A DNA stretch of 34,487 nucleotides from Patescibacteria group bacterium (GCA_018817645.1 JAHITK010000025.1:1-34487), one strand, 5' to 3'. Numbered from the stretch's first letter, positions 18,494-28,017 are shown. Numbers and translations are program-made. Notes: generated by a model from the sequence alone, not told the origin.

Positions 18494-19072
18494 ATGCTTT
18501 CCATAAATGATTTAAAAATAGGGACAATTTTCATTTTTGAAGGCCAGCCGCATCAGGTTTTAGAATTCAAACATACTCATGTGGGCCGGGGAGGAGGAGG
18601 CACCAGTTTGCAGACGAAAATTAAAAATCTTATTAACGGAAAAATTATTTCCAAAACCTTCAAGCCCCTTGACTCTTTTGAGGAAGCGGACATTGACTGG
18701 CGCGAGCTTAAGTATGTTTACAGCCATCGCAAGGAGTTTTGGTTCTGCGACCCCAAAGATCCGAGCCAGAGAACGATGCTGGAAGAATCGAGACTGGGAG
18801 AAGAAAAAAGATTTCTCAAGAAGGATTCTATTGTCAGAGCAATGGTTTTTAATGATGAGATTAAAGGAATAGATTTGCCGATAAAAATGGATTTGTTGGT
18901 TGTTGAAGCGCCCCCGGGCATTAAGGGCAACAGCGCCCAAAGTGGAACCAAAATTGTAATTTTGGAGACCGGAGCGGAAATTAAAGCCCCGCTATTTATT
19001 GAAGAGGGAGATGTCGTAAGGGTTAATACCCGCACCGGAGAATACACGGAGAGGGTGGAGAAAAATCATTAA
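18494..19072 (+). CDS. efp: Elongation factor P
   Basis: LKIGTIFIFEGQPHQVLEFKHTHVGRGGGGTSLQTKIKNL and OB-fold C-terminus. Confidence 0.93.
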   Translation: MLSINDLKIGTIFIFEGQPHQVLEFKHTHVGRGGGGTSLQTKIKNLINGKIISKTFKPLDSFEEADIDWRELKYVYSHRKEFWFCDPKDPSQRTMLEESRLGEEKRFLKKDSIVRAMVFNDEIKGIDLPIKMDLLVVEAPPGIKGNSAQSGTKIVILETGAEIKAPLFIEEGDVVRVNTRTGEYTERVEKNH

Positions 19073-19090
19073 TCATTAATCATTAATATT

Positions 19091-19113
19091 ATTACGAGGC
19101 CGGGCCTCGTAAT
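19091..19113. repeat. 23-bp palindrome, copy B (inverted relative to copy A)
   Basis: attacgaggccgggcctcgtaat. Confidence 0.9.
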
Positions 19114-19148
19114 GGGAAATTTATTATTAAGTTTTTTAATTTAAAAAT

Positions 19149-19556
19149 ATGGATGATTGCCTATTTTGTAAAATTATAAGAAGTGAACTTCCTTCGCACA
19201 AAATATATGAAGATGAGAAGGTGCTGGTTATTTTGGATATCAATCCTTGGACCAGGGGGCATTGCCTTGTTTTTCCGAAAAAACATATCCGTAATATTTT
19301 TGAGGCAGATACAAACACCCTGTCTCATCTTATTTTAGCGGCGCAGAAAATATCTCTTTTGGTCAAAGAAAAACTCGGCGCCGAGGGAATTAATATTTTA
19401 CAGAACAACAACCGCTTGGCCGGCCAAATAGTGGACCATATTCATTTCCATATTATTCCCCGATACAAAGACAATTCGCTTCAAATATCGCATTCAACCG
19501 ATTACCAGGGAAATGACTTAAAAGAAGTTGTCAAACTATTGACAGGAAATAGATAG
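19149..19556 (+). CDS. HIT-family hydrolase
   Basis: CLFCKII..RGHCLVFPKKHI..QIVDHIHFHIIPRY. Confidence 0.93.
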   Translation: MDDCLFCKIIRSELPSHKIYEDEKVLVILDINPWTRGHCLVFPKKHIRNIFEADTNTLSHLILAAQKISLLVKEKLGAEGINILQNNNRLAGQIVDHIHFHIIPRYKDNSLQISHSTDYQGNDLKEVVKLLTGNR

Positions 19557-19567
19557 TGTGCTATAGT
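19539..19567 (+). promoter_or_regulatory. Consensus sigma70-type promoter
   Basis: TTGACA (19539-19544), 17-nt spacer, TATAGT (19562-19567). Confidence 0.85.
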
Positions 19568-19573
19568 ATAGGT

Positions 19574-20076
19574 GTGCGTTAGTACATTTCAAAGAGAGAT
19601 TGCTCCTGCCCTCCGGGAGCAATCCGAGGAAAAAGAAAAATCATTTTTCTCGGATTGCGCCCGCTACGAGAGCCGGAGCAAAAAAAGGAGCGGGTGCGTG
19701 GCTATCTGTGATTGCCTCCATTACCAACTACAGTGTCCTACCGCACCCGCTCCAACCTCCTTTTTCTCCTTAGTTCCCGATATTCGGGGTCTAAGGAGAT
19801 GAAGGAGGGGGTATTACTATGAAACGCGCCTTTCAATGCGCGATGGATTCTCGGGCCCGCGTGTGCTATGTCGCCCACGGGAAATCTCTTGACAGGATTT
19901 CTGGCAGACGTCTTCCAGTAGAGGAAGCAGTCAGATGGGCGCACCAGCGATCCGGGCGCCACGAAAAAGTCAGCGTCAACGACAGATTCGGCGACTCAAG
20001 CAGTTCTCGGTTGCCACGCGTTTACGCGTAGCAACCATGGGGAGACGGATTCATCCGATCTCCCCTTCGTGTTTTT
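19574..20076 (+). ncRNA. Highly structured transcript, possibly containing a small ORF (19819-20031)
   Basis: Strong promoter, successive hairpins (gctcc..ggagc; caatccgag..ctcggattg; ggagcgggtgcg..cgcacccgctcc; ctccttag..ctaaggag), terminal ggggaga-cggattcatccg-a-tctcccc with T-rich tail. Confidence 0.5.
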
Positions 20077-20083
20077 CAAATCC

Positions 20084-20110
20084 AAAAACCCGCTTGAGGC
20101 GGGTTTTTTG
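20084..20110. terminator. Bidirectional-looking terminator
   Basis: aaaaacccgcttgaggcgggtttttt. Confidence 0.8.
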
Positions 20111-20158
20111 GTCATCAGAATGTTGGTCGGGGCATTATGGGACATTCTCCAAAAATAG

Positions 20159-20209
20159 TTGACAATATTATTGTAAAGAAATACAATATACATTGTAATA
20201 ATTTACAAT
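20159..20209 (+). promoter_or_regulatory. Promoter plus two palindromic operators upstream of the wHTH-MNT gene
   Basis: TTGACA-N17-TACAAT; TATTGTA-AAGAAA-TACAATA (20169-20188) and ATTGTAA-TAAT-TTACAAT (20192-20209). Confidence 0.8.
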
Positions 20210-20215
20210 AATATT

Positions 20216-20761
20216 ATGCTGAAGTTTGGTTCGGAAATCACGATTAAAATATTAGATTACTATTTTTTAAATCCGGAAAAAGAACACCACATTAATCAAT
20301 TGGCTGATATTTTGAAGGTTGATCCGGGAAACTTATTTCGCAAATTGGAGGAGCTTGAAAACGAAGGCGTTTTGATTTCAGAAAGGGAAGGGAACCAGCG
20401 GCGATTTAAGATAAATAAAGATTATCCTTTTTTAACGGAACTGCAGAAAATATATGAATCCAAATATGGTTTTTTATCTTTTTTGAAAGACAGAATTTCC
20501 AAGATAAAAAATTTGGAAGAAGCATATATCTTTGGCTCTTATGCCAAAAACGAATTTGGACATGAAAGCGATATAGATATTTTACTCATTGGGAATCATT
20601 CTCCGATAACCGCTAAACGGGAGATTCTTCCCCTACAGGATAGAATAAAAAGAGAGATTAATATAACGGATTTGACGCCCGATGATTTCAGGCGCAGAAA
20701 AAGAAAAAAAGATGAATTGATAGAAAATATTTTTACTGGACAGGTTATAAAGATTTTTTAA
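20216..20761 (+). CDS. wHTH-fused minimal nucleotidyltransferase (MNT), putative antitoxin/repressor
   Basis: wHTH INQLADILKVDPGNLFRKLEELENEGVL, then GSYAKNEFGHESDID (GSX10DXD). Confidence 0.88.
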   Translation: MLKFGSEITIKILDYYFLNPEKEHHINQLADILKVDPGNLFRKLEELENEGVLISEREGNQRRFKINKDYPFLTELQKIYESKYGFLSFLKDRISKIKNLEEAYIFGSYAKNEFGHESDIDILLIGNHSPITAKREILPLQDRIKREINITDLTPDDFRRRKRKKDELIENIFTGQVIKIF

Positions 20762-20762
20762 C

Positions 20763-21170
20763 ATGTTTGAGAGATTTTCCTTTACAGAAAAACAAATAAA
20801 TCAATATTATAAGTCCGCGTTAAGAGATTTTTTAATAGCAAGCAAGTCCGAGATTCCGGAAGTGACATTCCGCTTTTGTTATGACGCCCTTATCAAACTA
20901 TCCATAACCATTTGCGCTAAGAATAATCTGAGAGTCAGGGCGAGGGCTGGACACCATATAGAATTAATCGAGAAATTATCAGAATTTTTGAAGAACAAAG
21001 AAATAATCATTGTTGCCAACGAAATGAGAATGAAGAGGAACAAGGACTTGTATGGGGAAGGGGTATTGATATCGGACGTAGATGCCAAAGATTATATCAA
21101 ATGGGCTAAGAATATTTTTTATGAAGGAGACGAATATGTTTCTAAAAAGGGGAGAAGATTAGATATTTAG
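20763..21170 (+). CDS. HEPN-domain protein, putative toxin partner
   Basis: Helical ~135-aa protein, ANEMRMKRNKDLYG HEPN-like motif, adjacent to MNT gene. Confidence 0.8.
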   Translation: MFERFSFTEKQINQYYKSALRDFLIASKSEIPEVTFRFCYDALIKLSITICAKNNLRVRARAGHHIELIEKLSEFLKNKEIIIVANEMRMKRNKDLYGEGVLISDVDAKDYIKWAKNIFYEGDEYVSKKGRRLDI

Positions 21171-21188
21171 TAATTTAAAATTCAAACA

Positions 21189-21214
21189 AAAAATCCGCTT
21201 ATAGCGGGTTTTTT
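21189..21214. terminator. Terminator between HEPN gene (+) and tRNA-Pro (-)
   Basis: aaaaaatccgcttatagcgggttttt. Confidence 0.7.
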
Positions 21215-21233
21215 GGCCGTATGGTCGGGAAAG

Positions 21234-21304
21234 TCGGGGAAGGGAGAGTTGAACTCCCGCCGCGCGCACCCCATGCGCATATCCTACCGCTGGACCATTC
21301 CCCG
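21234..21304 (-). tRNA. tRNA-Pro(GGG)
   Basis: Hand fold: CGGGGAA/UUCCCCG acceptor, GUCC/GGAU D stem, UGCGC-AUGGGGU-GCGCG anticodon arm (GGG), GGGAG-UUCAACU-CUCCC T arm; CCA not encoded. Confidence 0.92.
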
Positions 21305-21386
21305 TAGTCGGTTTCTGGCACATCCTATTGCTGGACCATTCCCCGTAGTCGGTTTCTGGCACATCCTATTGCTGGACCATTCCCCG
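21305..21386 (-). repeat. Two exact 41-bp tandem copies resembling the 5' half of tRNA-Pro
   Basis: tagtcggtttctggcacatcctattgctggaccattccccg x2; minus strand CGGGGAATGGTCCAGCAATAGGAT matches tRNA 5' half except D-loop GG to AA. Confidence 0.9.
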
Positions 21387-21423
21387 TGACCATCCTCTGC
21401 GTTGTGGCAAACAGCAGAGCAGA

Positions 21424-21621
21424 TTACTTTCCTTTGTTTTTCTTTAAGAGGGTTTTTTTACAGCGAGTACAAACCTTAACTCTTTCGCCCGATGCCAATG
21501 TTGCCCATTGGAGATTGGGTTTTTTGGAGACCTTGGGAGTCGGGTTATATTTTGACATCAACTTGTTGTATTTTCTTCCCATTACCGGCCCCTTTCCGCA
21601 AATTTCGCAAACTTTAGACAT
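21424..21621 (-). CDS. rpmB: Ribosomal protein bL28
   Basis: MSKVCEICGKGPVMGRKYNKLMSK...ATLASGERVKVCTRCKKTL. Confidence 0.92.
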   Translation of the reverse strand: MSKVCEICGKGPVMGRKYNKLMSKYNPTPKVSKKPNLQWATLASGERVKVCTRCKKTLLKKNKGK

Positions 21622-21690
21622 AAAACAATTAAACAATTAAACAACTAAACAATTAAACAACTAAACAATTAAACAACTAAACAATTAAAC
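21622..21690. repeat. Low-complexity tandem repeat (aattaaacaactaaac-type, ~16 bp)
   Basis: Repeated aaacaattaaacaact blocks. Confidence 0.85.
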
Positions 21691-21778
21691 ATTTGTTAAA
21701 TCGAGTTTAGTGTAATTTATTTTTCCTGTCTTGGCAAGGGTCATTGATAAAATATCATTAATCATTTATTATTAGAGC

Positions 21779-22411
21779 ATGTCCGGAATAGAATTAATAA
21801 TCGTTATCATTATATTTCTTTTCTCGGTTGTTTTTCATGAAATTGCCCATGGCTGGGTGGCTTTTGCCTTAGGCGATTCTACGGCTAAAAGGGCTGGGAG
21901 GTTAACCTTAAATCCCTTGAAGCATCTTGACCCCATTGGCTCGGTGCTTTTGCCGGGGTTTTTGATTCTAATGAAATTGGCCGGAATGGGCGGATTTATT
22001 TTCGGATGGGCCAAGCCGGTCCCAATTAATCCCTATAATTTTAAGGACCAAAAATACGGAAGTGCGAAAGTCGCGGTGGCCGGCTCGGCCGCCAATTTTT
22101 CCTTAGCTTTAATTTTTGGATTGGCATTAAGATTTTTTCCAATCATTTATTCAATGCCCGGCGTGAGCTTGGTTTTTTTGTATATCGTTCAGATAAACCT
22201 GATTTTAGCGGTGTTTAATTTGCTTCCGATTCCGCCCCTTGACGGGTCCCATATCCTTTTCACTTTTTTAGACAAGAAAGCATTGAAGTTGAAAATGTTT
22301 TTAGTTCAGTACGGGTTCTTTTTATTGGTGTTTTTGATTTTTTTCTTTTTTCAATACATTTCCTTGGCAGTGGTGTGGCTGATGAAGCTTATAATCGGAA
22401 TTCCTTTATAG
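21779..22411 (+). CDS. Site-2 protease family (M50) membrane metalloprotease
   Basis: VVFHEIAHGWVAFALGD, NLLPIPPLDGSHIL. Confidence 0.93.
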   Translation: MSGIELIIVIIIFLFSVVFHEIAHGWVAFALGDSTAKRAGRLTLNPLKHLDPIGSVLLPGFLILMKLAGMGGFIFGWAKPVPINPYNFKDQKYGSAKVAVAGSAANFSLALIFGLALRFFPIIYSMPGVSLVFLYIVQINLILAVFNLLPIPPLDGSHILFTFLDKKALKLKMFLVQYGFFLLVFLIFFFFQYISLAVVWLMKLIIGIPL

Positions 22412-22483
22412 TTTTGTCTGATTTTGTTTGACAAAAATTTTTTGTTCTGCTAACTTAAATCCTAAACGAAACAAGGAAATAAA

Positions 22484-22636
22484 AATCCAAAATCCAAAGC
22501 TCAAATGCCAAATCAAGCTCAAAATCCAAAATCCAAATTGAAGAAATGTATTCTTTTGACATTTGTCATTTGGACTTGCCTGTCCTGAACCTGTTGAAGG
22601 GATTTGACATTTGGATTTTGACATTGGGATTTTTAT
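22484..22636. repeat. CAAAATCCAAA-type inverted-repeat element before rpsL
   Basis: aaaatccaaaatccaaa ... tttgacatttggattttgaca arms. Confidence 0.75.
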
Positions 22637-22709
22637 TATTTTTTAACTTTTAATTTTTAACTTTTAACTTTTAACTTGAGCGAGTCCCGCCTACGGCGGG
22701 CGAGCGGAC

Positions 22710-23120
22710 ATGCCCACCATCCATCAATTAATTAAAAAGGGAAGAAAGAGGCAGTTTTCAAAAGACAAAACGCCTGCCTTGGCTTTTGTTTTTAACACTA
22801 TTAAAAACAGGCCCGGGAAACATAATTCTCCTTTCAAAAGAGGAGTGTGCGTTAAGGTCTTTACGGTCACGCCCAAAAAGCCCAACTCCGCCTTGAGAAA
22901 AGTGGCCAGAGTGCGTTTAAGCAATGGAATGGAGGTTTCGGCATATATTCCCGGCGAAGGCCATAATCTGCAAGAACACTCCGTCGTGATAGTGAGAGGA
23001 GGAAGAGTTAAGGATTTGCCCGGCGTGAGATATCATATTGTCCGCGGCATTTTAGATACGGGCGGAGTGGAAAAAAGAAAACAAGGCAGAAGCAAGTACG
23101 GGGCTAAAAAACAAGCATAA
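22710..23120 (+). CDS. rpsL: Ribosomal protein uS12
   Basis: [41 protein letters not shown]. Confidence 0.96.
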   Translation: MPTIHQLIKKGRKRQFSKDKTPALAFVFNTIKNRPGKHNSPFKRGVCVKVFTVTPKKPNSALRKVARVRLSNGMEVSAYIPGEGHNLQEHSVVIVRGGRVKDLPGVRYHIVRGILDTGGVEKRKQGRSKYGAKKQA

Positions 23121-23138
23121 TAAAAGATAATATCAATT

Positions 23139-23597
23139 ATGAGCAAGAAAAAATTCATTGAAGTAAAACCAGACCCGATTTACAGCGACATCACCGTGGC
23201 CAAACTTATTAATTACATAATGAAAAAAGGAAAGAAATCAATTGCTTGCAAAATAGTTTATGGCGCGTTGGATATTATAAAAGAAAAAACGAAACAAGGG
23301 CCGATTGAATTTTTAGAGAAAGCGATTCAGAATGCCTCTCCGGTTTTGGAAGTAAGGTCAAAGAGAATCGGGGGAGCGAATTATCAAGTGCCTGTAGAGG
23401 TGTCAAAAGAAAGGAGAGTGGCGTTGGCCATGAGATGGATAATCCAGGCGGCCAAGAGCGGCAAAGGTTCAATGACCGAAAAATTAGCGAAAGAATTAAT
23501 GGAAGCAGCGGGCAACACCGGCAATGCCGTCAGGAAGAAAGAAAATGTCCACAAAATGGCGGAAGCCAACAAGGCCTTTGCCCATTTTGCCTGGTAA
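23139..23597 (+). CDS. rpsG: Ribosomal protein uS7
   Basis: VRSKRIGGANYQVPVEV, AEANKAFAHFAW. Confidence 0.95.
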   Translation: MSKKKFIEVKPDPIYSDITVAKLINYIMKKGKKSIACKIVYGALDIIKEKTKQGPIEFLEKAIQNASPVLEVRSKRIGGANYQVPVEVSKERRVALAMRWIIQAAKSGKGSMTEKLAKELMEAAGNTGNAVRKKENVHKMAEANKAFAHFAW

Positions 23598-23604
23598 GCA
23601 GTAA

Positions 23605-23731
23605 AAATACAAAATCTAAAGCTCAAATGTCAAATCAAGCTCAAAATCCAAAATCCAAATTAGAGAATACCATTTTGACATTGAGTCATTTGAATTTGAT
23701 TTGACATTTGGATTTTGACATTTGGATTTAA
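23605..23731. repeat. CAAAATCCAAA-type inverted-repeat element between rpsG and fusA
   Basis: aaatgtcaaatcaagctcaaaatccaaaatccaaa ... gacatttggattttgacatttggattt. Confidence 0.75.
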
Positions 23732-23740
23732 TGAATTATT

Positions 23741-25840
23741 ATGCGTGAATTTTCAGTAGAAAAATATAGAAATATAGGGATTATTGCCCATATTGACGCC
23801 GGCAAAACCACTTTTACCGAGCGGGTTTTGTTTTACACAGGCATTTCTCATAAAATAGGGGAAGTCCACGAGGGAGAGGCGATTATGGATTGGATGGAAC
23901 AGGAAAGAGCGAGAGGCATTACCATCACCTCTGCCGCCACCACTTGTTTTTGGCATCCGACGGAAGATGGGGAGAGCAAAGAGCGAGAGTGCAAAATAAA
24001 CTTAATTGATACGCCCGGCCACATTGATTTCACCGCCGAGGTGCAGCGGTCCTTAAGAGTGCTTGATGGAGCGATTGTGGTTTTCGACGGGGTGGCAGGA
24101 GTGGAGGCGCAATCAGAAACGGTCTGGCATCAGGCGGATAAATTCAAGGTCCCCAGAGTTTGTTTTATCAATAAATTAGACCGGATGGGGGCTTCTTTTG
24201 AATATAGCTTGAAAACAATTTGGGAACGATTAACTCCGAACGCGGTGGCGGTGCAAATACCTATTGGACAGGAAGGAAATTTTTCCGGAGTCATAGATTT
24301 AATTACCATGAAAGCCGTAAAATTTGAAGGAAAGCACGGAGAGAAGGTGGTGGTGGAAGATATTCCGGATAATATGAAAGAAACGGCGGAAGAGTGGAGG
24401 AAAAAAATGCTTGAGAAAGTGGCAGCCGAAGACCATGAACTGCTGGAGAATTATTTGGAGAGAAAAGAGATAAAGGTTGAGCAGATAAGAAAAGCCATCC
24501 GAAAAGGCGTGATTGATTATCAAGTAATTCCTGTTTTCTGCGGTTCTGCTTTAAAAAATAAAGGAATTCAATTAGTGTTGGATGCGGTTGTTTATTATTT
24601 CCCGAGCCCGATTGACGCCCCTCCGATTCGAGGGAGAGATCCCAAGACCGAAGAAACCATTGACAGGAAGCCGGATGATGATGAGCCGTTTTCAGCGCTT
24701 GCCTTTAAGGTTGCCACTGATCCTTTCGTGGGTGCCCTTACTTATTTCCGCATTTATTCCGGGAAATTGCTCCCGGGCACAACCTTATTGAATTCCTTCA
24801 GCGGGAAAAAGATAAGAATAGGCAGAATAGTAAGAATGCACGCTAACCACCGAGAAGAGGTGGAGGAATTGTATGCGGGCGACATAGCGGCAGCCATTGG
24901 ATTGAAAGAAGTGGAAACAGGCCATACTATTTGCGATCCGGACAAGCCGATAATTTTAGAGAAAATAGTTTTCCCAGAGCCGGTAATTTCCATCAGAATT
25001 GAGCCGAAGACAAAAGCGGACCAAGAGAAATTGGGATTGGCGCTGAAAAAGTTAGCGGAGGAAGACCCGACATTTAAAGTCAAAACAGACGAAGAGACGG
25101 TCGAGACAATTATCTCGGGCATGGGAGAGTTGCATTTGGAAATTTTAGTGGATAGAATGAAGAAAGAATTCAAGATGGAAGCCAATGTAGGCAGACCCCA
25201 GGTTGCTTATAAGGAGACCATCTTAGGAGAAGCGGAAGCAGAAGGAAAATACATCAGGCAGAGCGGAGGCCGGGGACAATACGGGCATACTTGGGTGAGA
25301 GTTAAGCCGAGAAAAGCGGGCGAAGGATTCTTGTTTGTTGATGAAATCAAGGGGGGCATTATTCCCAAGGAATATATTCCCGCTGTCCGCAAAGGAATTG
25401 AAGAGGCCTTAGACAGGGGAATATTAGCCGGTTATCCGGTGGTTGATGTGGAGGCGACGCTGTATGACGGCTCGTTCCACGAAGTGGACTCTTCAGAAGG
25501 CGCTTTTAAAATAGCGGGGTCAATGGCATTTCAAGCGGCGGCCAAATTAGCCAAGCCGATATTGCTTGAACCGATTATGCGTCTGGAAGTGAGTATTCCT
25601 GATGAATTTTTCGGAGACATTATCGGTGACTTAAACGCCCGAAGAGGAAGAATAAAAGAAAGTTTTGACCGGGCTTCTATGAAAGTGGTTGAAGCGTTTG
25701 TGCCTCTGGCGGAAATGTTCGGCTACGCCACTTCATTAAGATCTATGACCCACGGCCGAAGCGCTTTCACTATGGAGTTCAGCCATTATGAGCAAGTTCC
25801 TCATAATATTACCCAGCAGATAATGGAGGCAAGAACCTGA
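23741..25840 (+). CDS. fusA: Elongation factor G
   Basis: [42 protein letters not shown]. Confidence 0.97.
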   Translation: MREFSVEKYRNIGIIAHIDAGKTTFTERVLFYTGISHKIGEVHEGEAIMDWMEQERARGITITSAATTCFWHPTEDGESKERECKINLIDTPGHIDFTAEVQRSLRVLDGAIVVFDGVAGVEAQSETVWHQADKFKVPRVCFINKLDRMGASFEYSLKTIWERLTPNAVAVQIPIGQEGNFSGVIDLITMKAVKFEGKHGEKVVVEDIPDNMKETAEEWRKKMLEKVAAEDHELLENYLERKEIKVEQIRKAIRKGVIDYQVIPVFCGSALKNKGIQLVLDAVVYYFPSPIDAPPIRGRDPKTEETIDRKPDDDEPFSALAFKVATDPFVGALTYFRIYSGKLLPGTTLLNSFSGKKIRIGRIVRMHANHREEVEELYAGDIAAAIGLKEVETGHTICDPDKPIILEKIVFPEPVISIRIEPKTKADQEKLGLALKKLAEEDPTFKVKTDEETVETIISGMGELHLEILVDRMKKEFKMEANVGRPQVAYKETILGEAEAEGKYIRQSGGRGQYGHTWVRVKPRKAGEGFLFVDEIKGGIIPKEYIPAVRKGIEEALDRGILAGYPVVDVEATLYDGSFHEVDSSEGAFKIAGSMAFQAAAKLAKPILLEPIMRLEVSIPDEFFGDIIGDLNARRGRIKESFDRASMKVVEAFVPLAEMFGYATSLRSMTHGRSAFTMEFSHYEQVPHNITQQIMEART

Positions 25841-25911
25841 AGTAATTTTCAATTTTCAAGCACCAATTTTCAATGAAATCCCAAATCCCAATAATTAAAC
25901 ATTAAAATACT

Positions 25912-26163
25912 ATGGACCTTAATCAGATTAAAAAGTTAATAGATAAGGAAGGAGGCAAAGTCATTATTGTGGAGAATGACGAGCCGATTTTAGTTATTTC
26001 CAGAATAGAGGGAGAGCATCAGCAAAAGATGCCGTTTGAGAAAAAGAGACAGGAAATGCGCAGTAGGTTTGACGCCAAGAAAGAAATCAGCCAGAGCACG
26101 GAATTCTTAGCCAAAGAAGAATTGCCGGCGGAGGAATTAACGGTTGAAGATTTGCCGTTTTGA
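25912..26163 (+). CDS. Small hypothetical protein between fusA and tuf
   Basis: 83-aa ORF, acidic C-terminus; GGKVIIVENDEPILVISRIEGE. Confidence 0.65.
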   Translation: MDLNQIKKLIDKEGGKVIIVENDEPILVISRIEGEHQQKMPFEKKRQEMRSRFDAKKEISQSTEFLAKEELPAEELTVEDLPF

Positions 26164-26282
26164 TGCTATTCTAAATTCACTGGCGCATATTTATGCTCAA
26201 GGGGTTGACTTTTTTTGGCATTTGAGTAATATATTTAATACCCTTGTTTAAAAATTATAATTAACATTTAATAAGTAAAAAT

Positions 26283-27482
26283 ATGGCTGAAAAAGAAAAA
26301 TTTGAGCGCACAAAACCCCACATTAATGTGGGAACAATTGGTCATGTGGACCACGGCAAGACGACCTTAACTGCCGCGATTTTAAAAGTCCTTCACCTGA
26401 AAGGGTATCGGGCCTCTGAAAAGGGCATTGAGCAGATTGATTCCGCCCCGGAAGAGAAAGCAAGAGGCGTGACGATTAATATTGCGCATGTGGAGTATGA
26501 AACAGAAAAAAGGCACTACGCCCACATTGATTGCCCGGGGCACAGCGACTACATCAAAAATATGATTACCGGCGCGGCCCAGATGGACGGAGCGATTTTG
26601 GTTGTATCCGCGGTTGACGGGCCGATGCCCCAAACCAGAGAACATATCCTGCTTGCCCGACAGGTAGGCGTGCCGAATATCGTGGTATTCCTTAATAAAT
26701 GTGATGCGGTTGACGACCCGGAAATGATTGGATTGGTAGAATCAGAGATAAGAGAATTGTTAAAGAAATATGAATATCCCGGAGACGAGATTCCGATTAT
26801 CAAGGGTTCTGCCCTGAAAGCCCTGGATGTCACTTCTCTAGACGATGAGGCGGCTAAGCCGATATTAGAACTTACTAAGACATTAGATGAATATTTGCCT
26901 GAACCGCAGAGGCCGATAGACCAACCATTTCTTATGGCGATTGAAGATGTCTTCTCAATAGAGGGAAGAGGAACAGTGGCTACAGGCAGGATTGAGAGAG
27001 GCATTGTCAAATCAGGAGAAGAAGTGGAGCTGGTCGGGATTAACCCAACAACCAAAACCACCGCCGTGAGCATAGAAATGTTCAATAAGATATTAGACGA
27101 AGGAAGAGCGGGAGACAATGTCGGTATTTTGTTAAGGGGACTTAAGAAAGAAGAGGTGGAAAGAGGGCAGGTCCTGGCAAAACCGGGAACAATCACTCCT
27201 CATACCGAGTTTGAAGCAGAGGTTTATGCTTTGACAAAAGAGGAAGGAGGCCGCCATACCCCGTTTTTCAAAGGGTATAAGCCCCAGTTCTATATTCGCA
27301 CCACTGATGTTACCGGAGATGTGATATTGCCCGAAGGCACGGAAATGGTTATGCCCGGGGACACCGCAAATTTAACCGTTAACTTAATAGCCCCGATTGC
27401 CTTGGAAGAAAAGCAGAGATTTGCTATCAGAGAAGGCGGAAGGACTGTGGCTTCCGGAGTAGTGATTAAAATAATTAAATAA
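26283..27482 (+). CDS. tuf: Elongation factor Tu
   Basis: [47 protein letters not shown]. Confidence 0.97.
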   Translation: MAEKEKFERTKPHINVGTIGHVDHGKTTLTAAILKVLHLKGYRASEKGIEQIDSAPEEKARGVTINIAHVEYETEKRHYAHIDCPGHSDYIKNMITGAAQMDGAILVVSAVDGPMPQTREHILLARQVGVPNIVVFLNKCDAVDDPEMIGLVESEIRELLKKYEYPGDEIPIIKGSALKALDVTSLDDEAAKPILELTKTLDEYLPEPQRPIDQPFLMAIEDVFSIEGRGTVATGRIERGIVKSGEEVELVGINPTTKTTAVSIEMFNKILDEGRAGDNVGILLRGLKKEEVERGQVLAKPGTITPHTEFEAEVYALTKEEGGRHTPFFKGYKPQFYIRTTDVTGDVILPEGTEMVMPGDTANLTVNLIAPIALEEKQRFAIREGGRTVASGVVIKIIK

Positions 27483-27508
27483 AAAAAGAAGTAATAGTTC
27501 TTTCAAAG

Positions 27509-27847
27509 ATGCCTACCACTAAGAAAGCCAAGATAGAAGAAGCACCGCCAAAGATTAGGATTAAATTGAAAGCATATGACAATAAGGTGCTGGATAAAAG
27601 TGCTCGGCAGATTGTTGAGACGGTCTTGAGATACGGCGCCAGAATTTGCGGGCCGGTTCCTCTGCCGACGGAAATTCATAAATACACGGTTAACCGTTCC
27701 AGTTTTGTTCATAAAGATGCGCGCGAGCAGTTTGAGGTGAGAGTCCACAAGCGCTTGATAGATATTTTGGATTCAGACCAAAGAGTGGTAGAGTCGTTGA
27801 CAAATTTGAATTTGCCGACCGGGGTTGATATTCAGATTAAGATTTAG
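27509..27847 (+). CDS. rpsJ: Ribosomal protein uS10
   Basis: [33 protein letters not shown]. Confidence 0.95.
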   Translation: MPTTKKAKIEEAPPKIRIKLKAYDNKVLDKSARQIVETVLRYGARICGPVPLPTEIHKYTVNRSSFVHKDAREQFEVRVHKRLIDILDSDQRVVESLTNLNLPTGVDIQIKI

Positions 27848-27971
27848 TTGCGGCAGACAATCAGAGGGGAAGGAGATGTTAATTTTATCTTTCACAAACC
27901 ATTCATTAATATGGAGAATAAGGCAAAAAATATATAACATTAAAAGTTTTCACTAATCCAAAAACCAAATA

Positions 27972-28002
27972 CAAAATACCGGGGTTAGTGCCCGGTATTT
28001 TG
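27972..28002. repeat. Perfect 12-bp stem hairpin in rpsJ-rplC spacer
   Basis: caaaataccggg-gttagtg-cccggtattttg. Confidence 0.85.
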
Positions 28003-28017
28003 TTGAAAAGAAAGGAT

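Noticed and set aside
19574-20076. tmRNA or RNase P RNA identity for the structured transcript
   Set aside because: No tRNA-like ends with T-loop/CCA and no RNase P core motifs (for example GAGGAAAGUCC) could be found by eye.
21386-21640. Plus-strand ORF opposite rpmB
   Set aside because: The minus strand clearly encodes bL28; the plus frame is a shadow.
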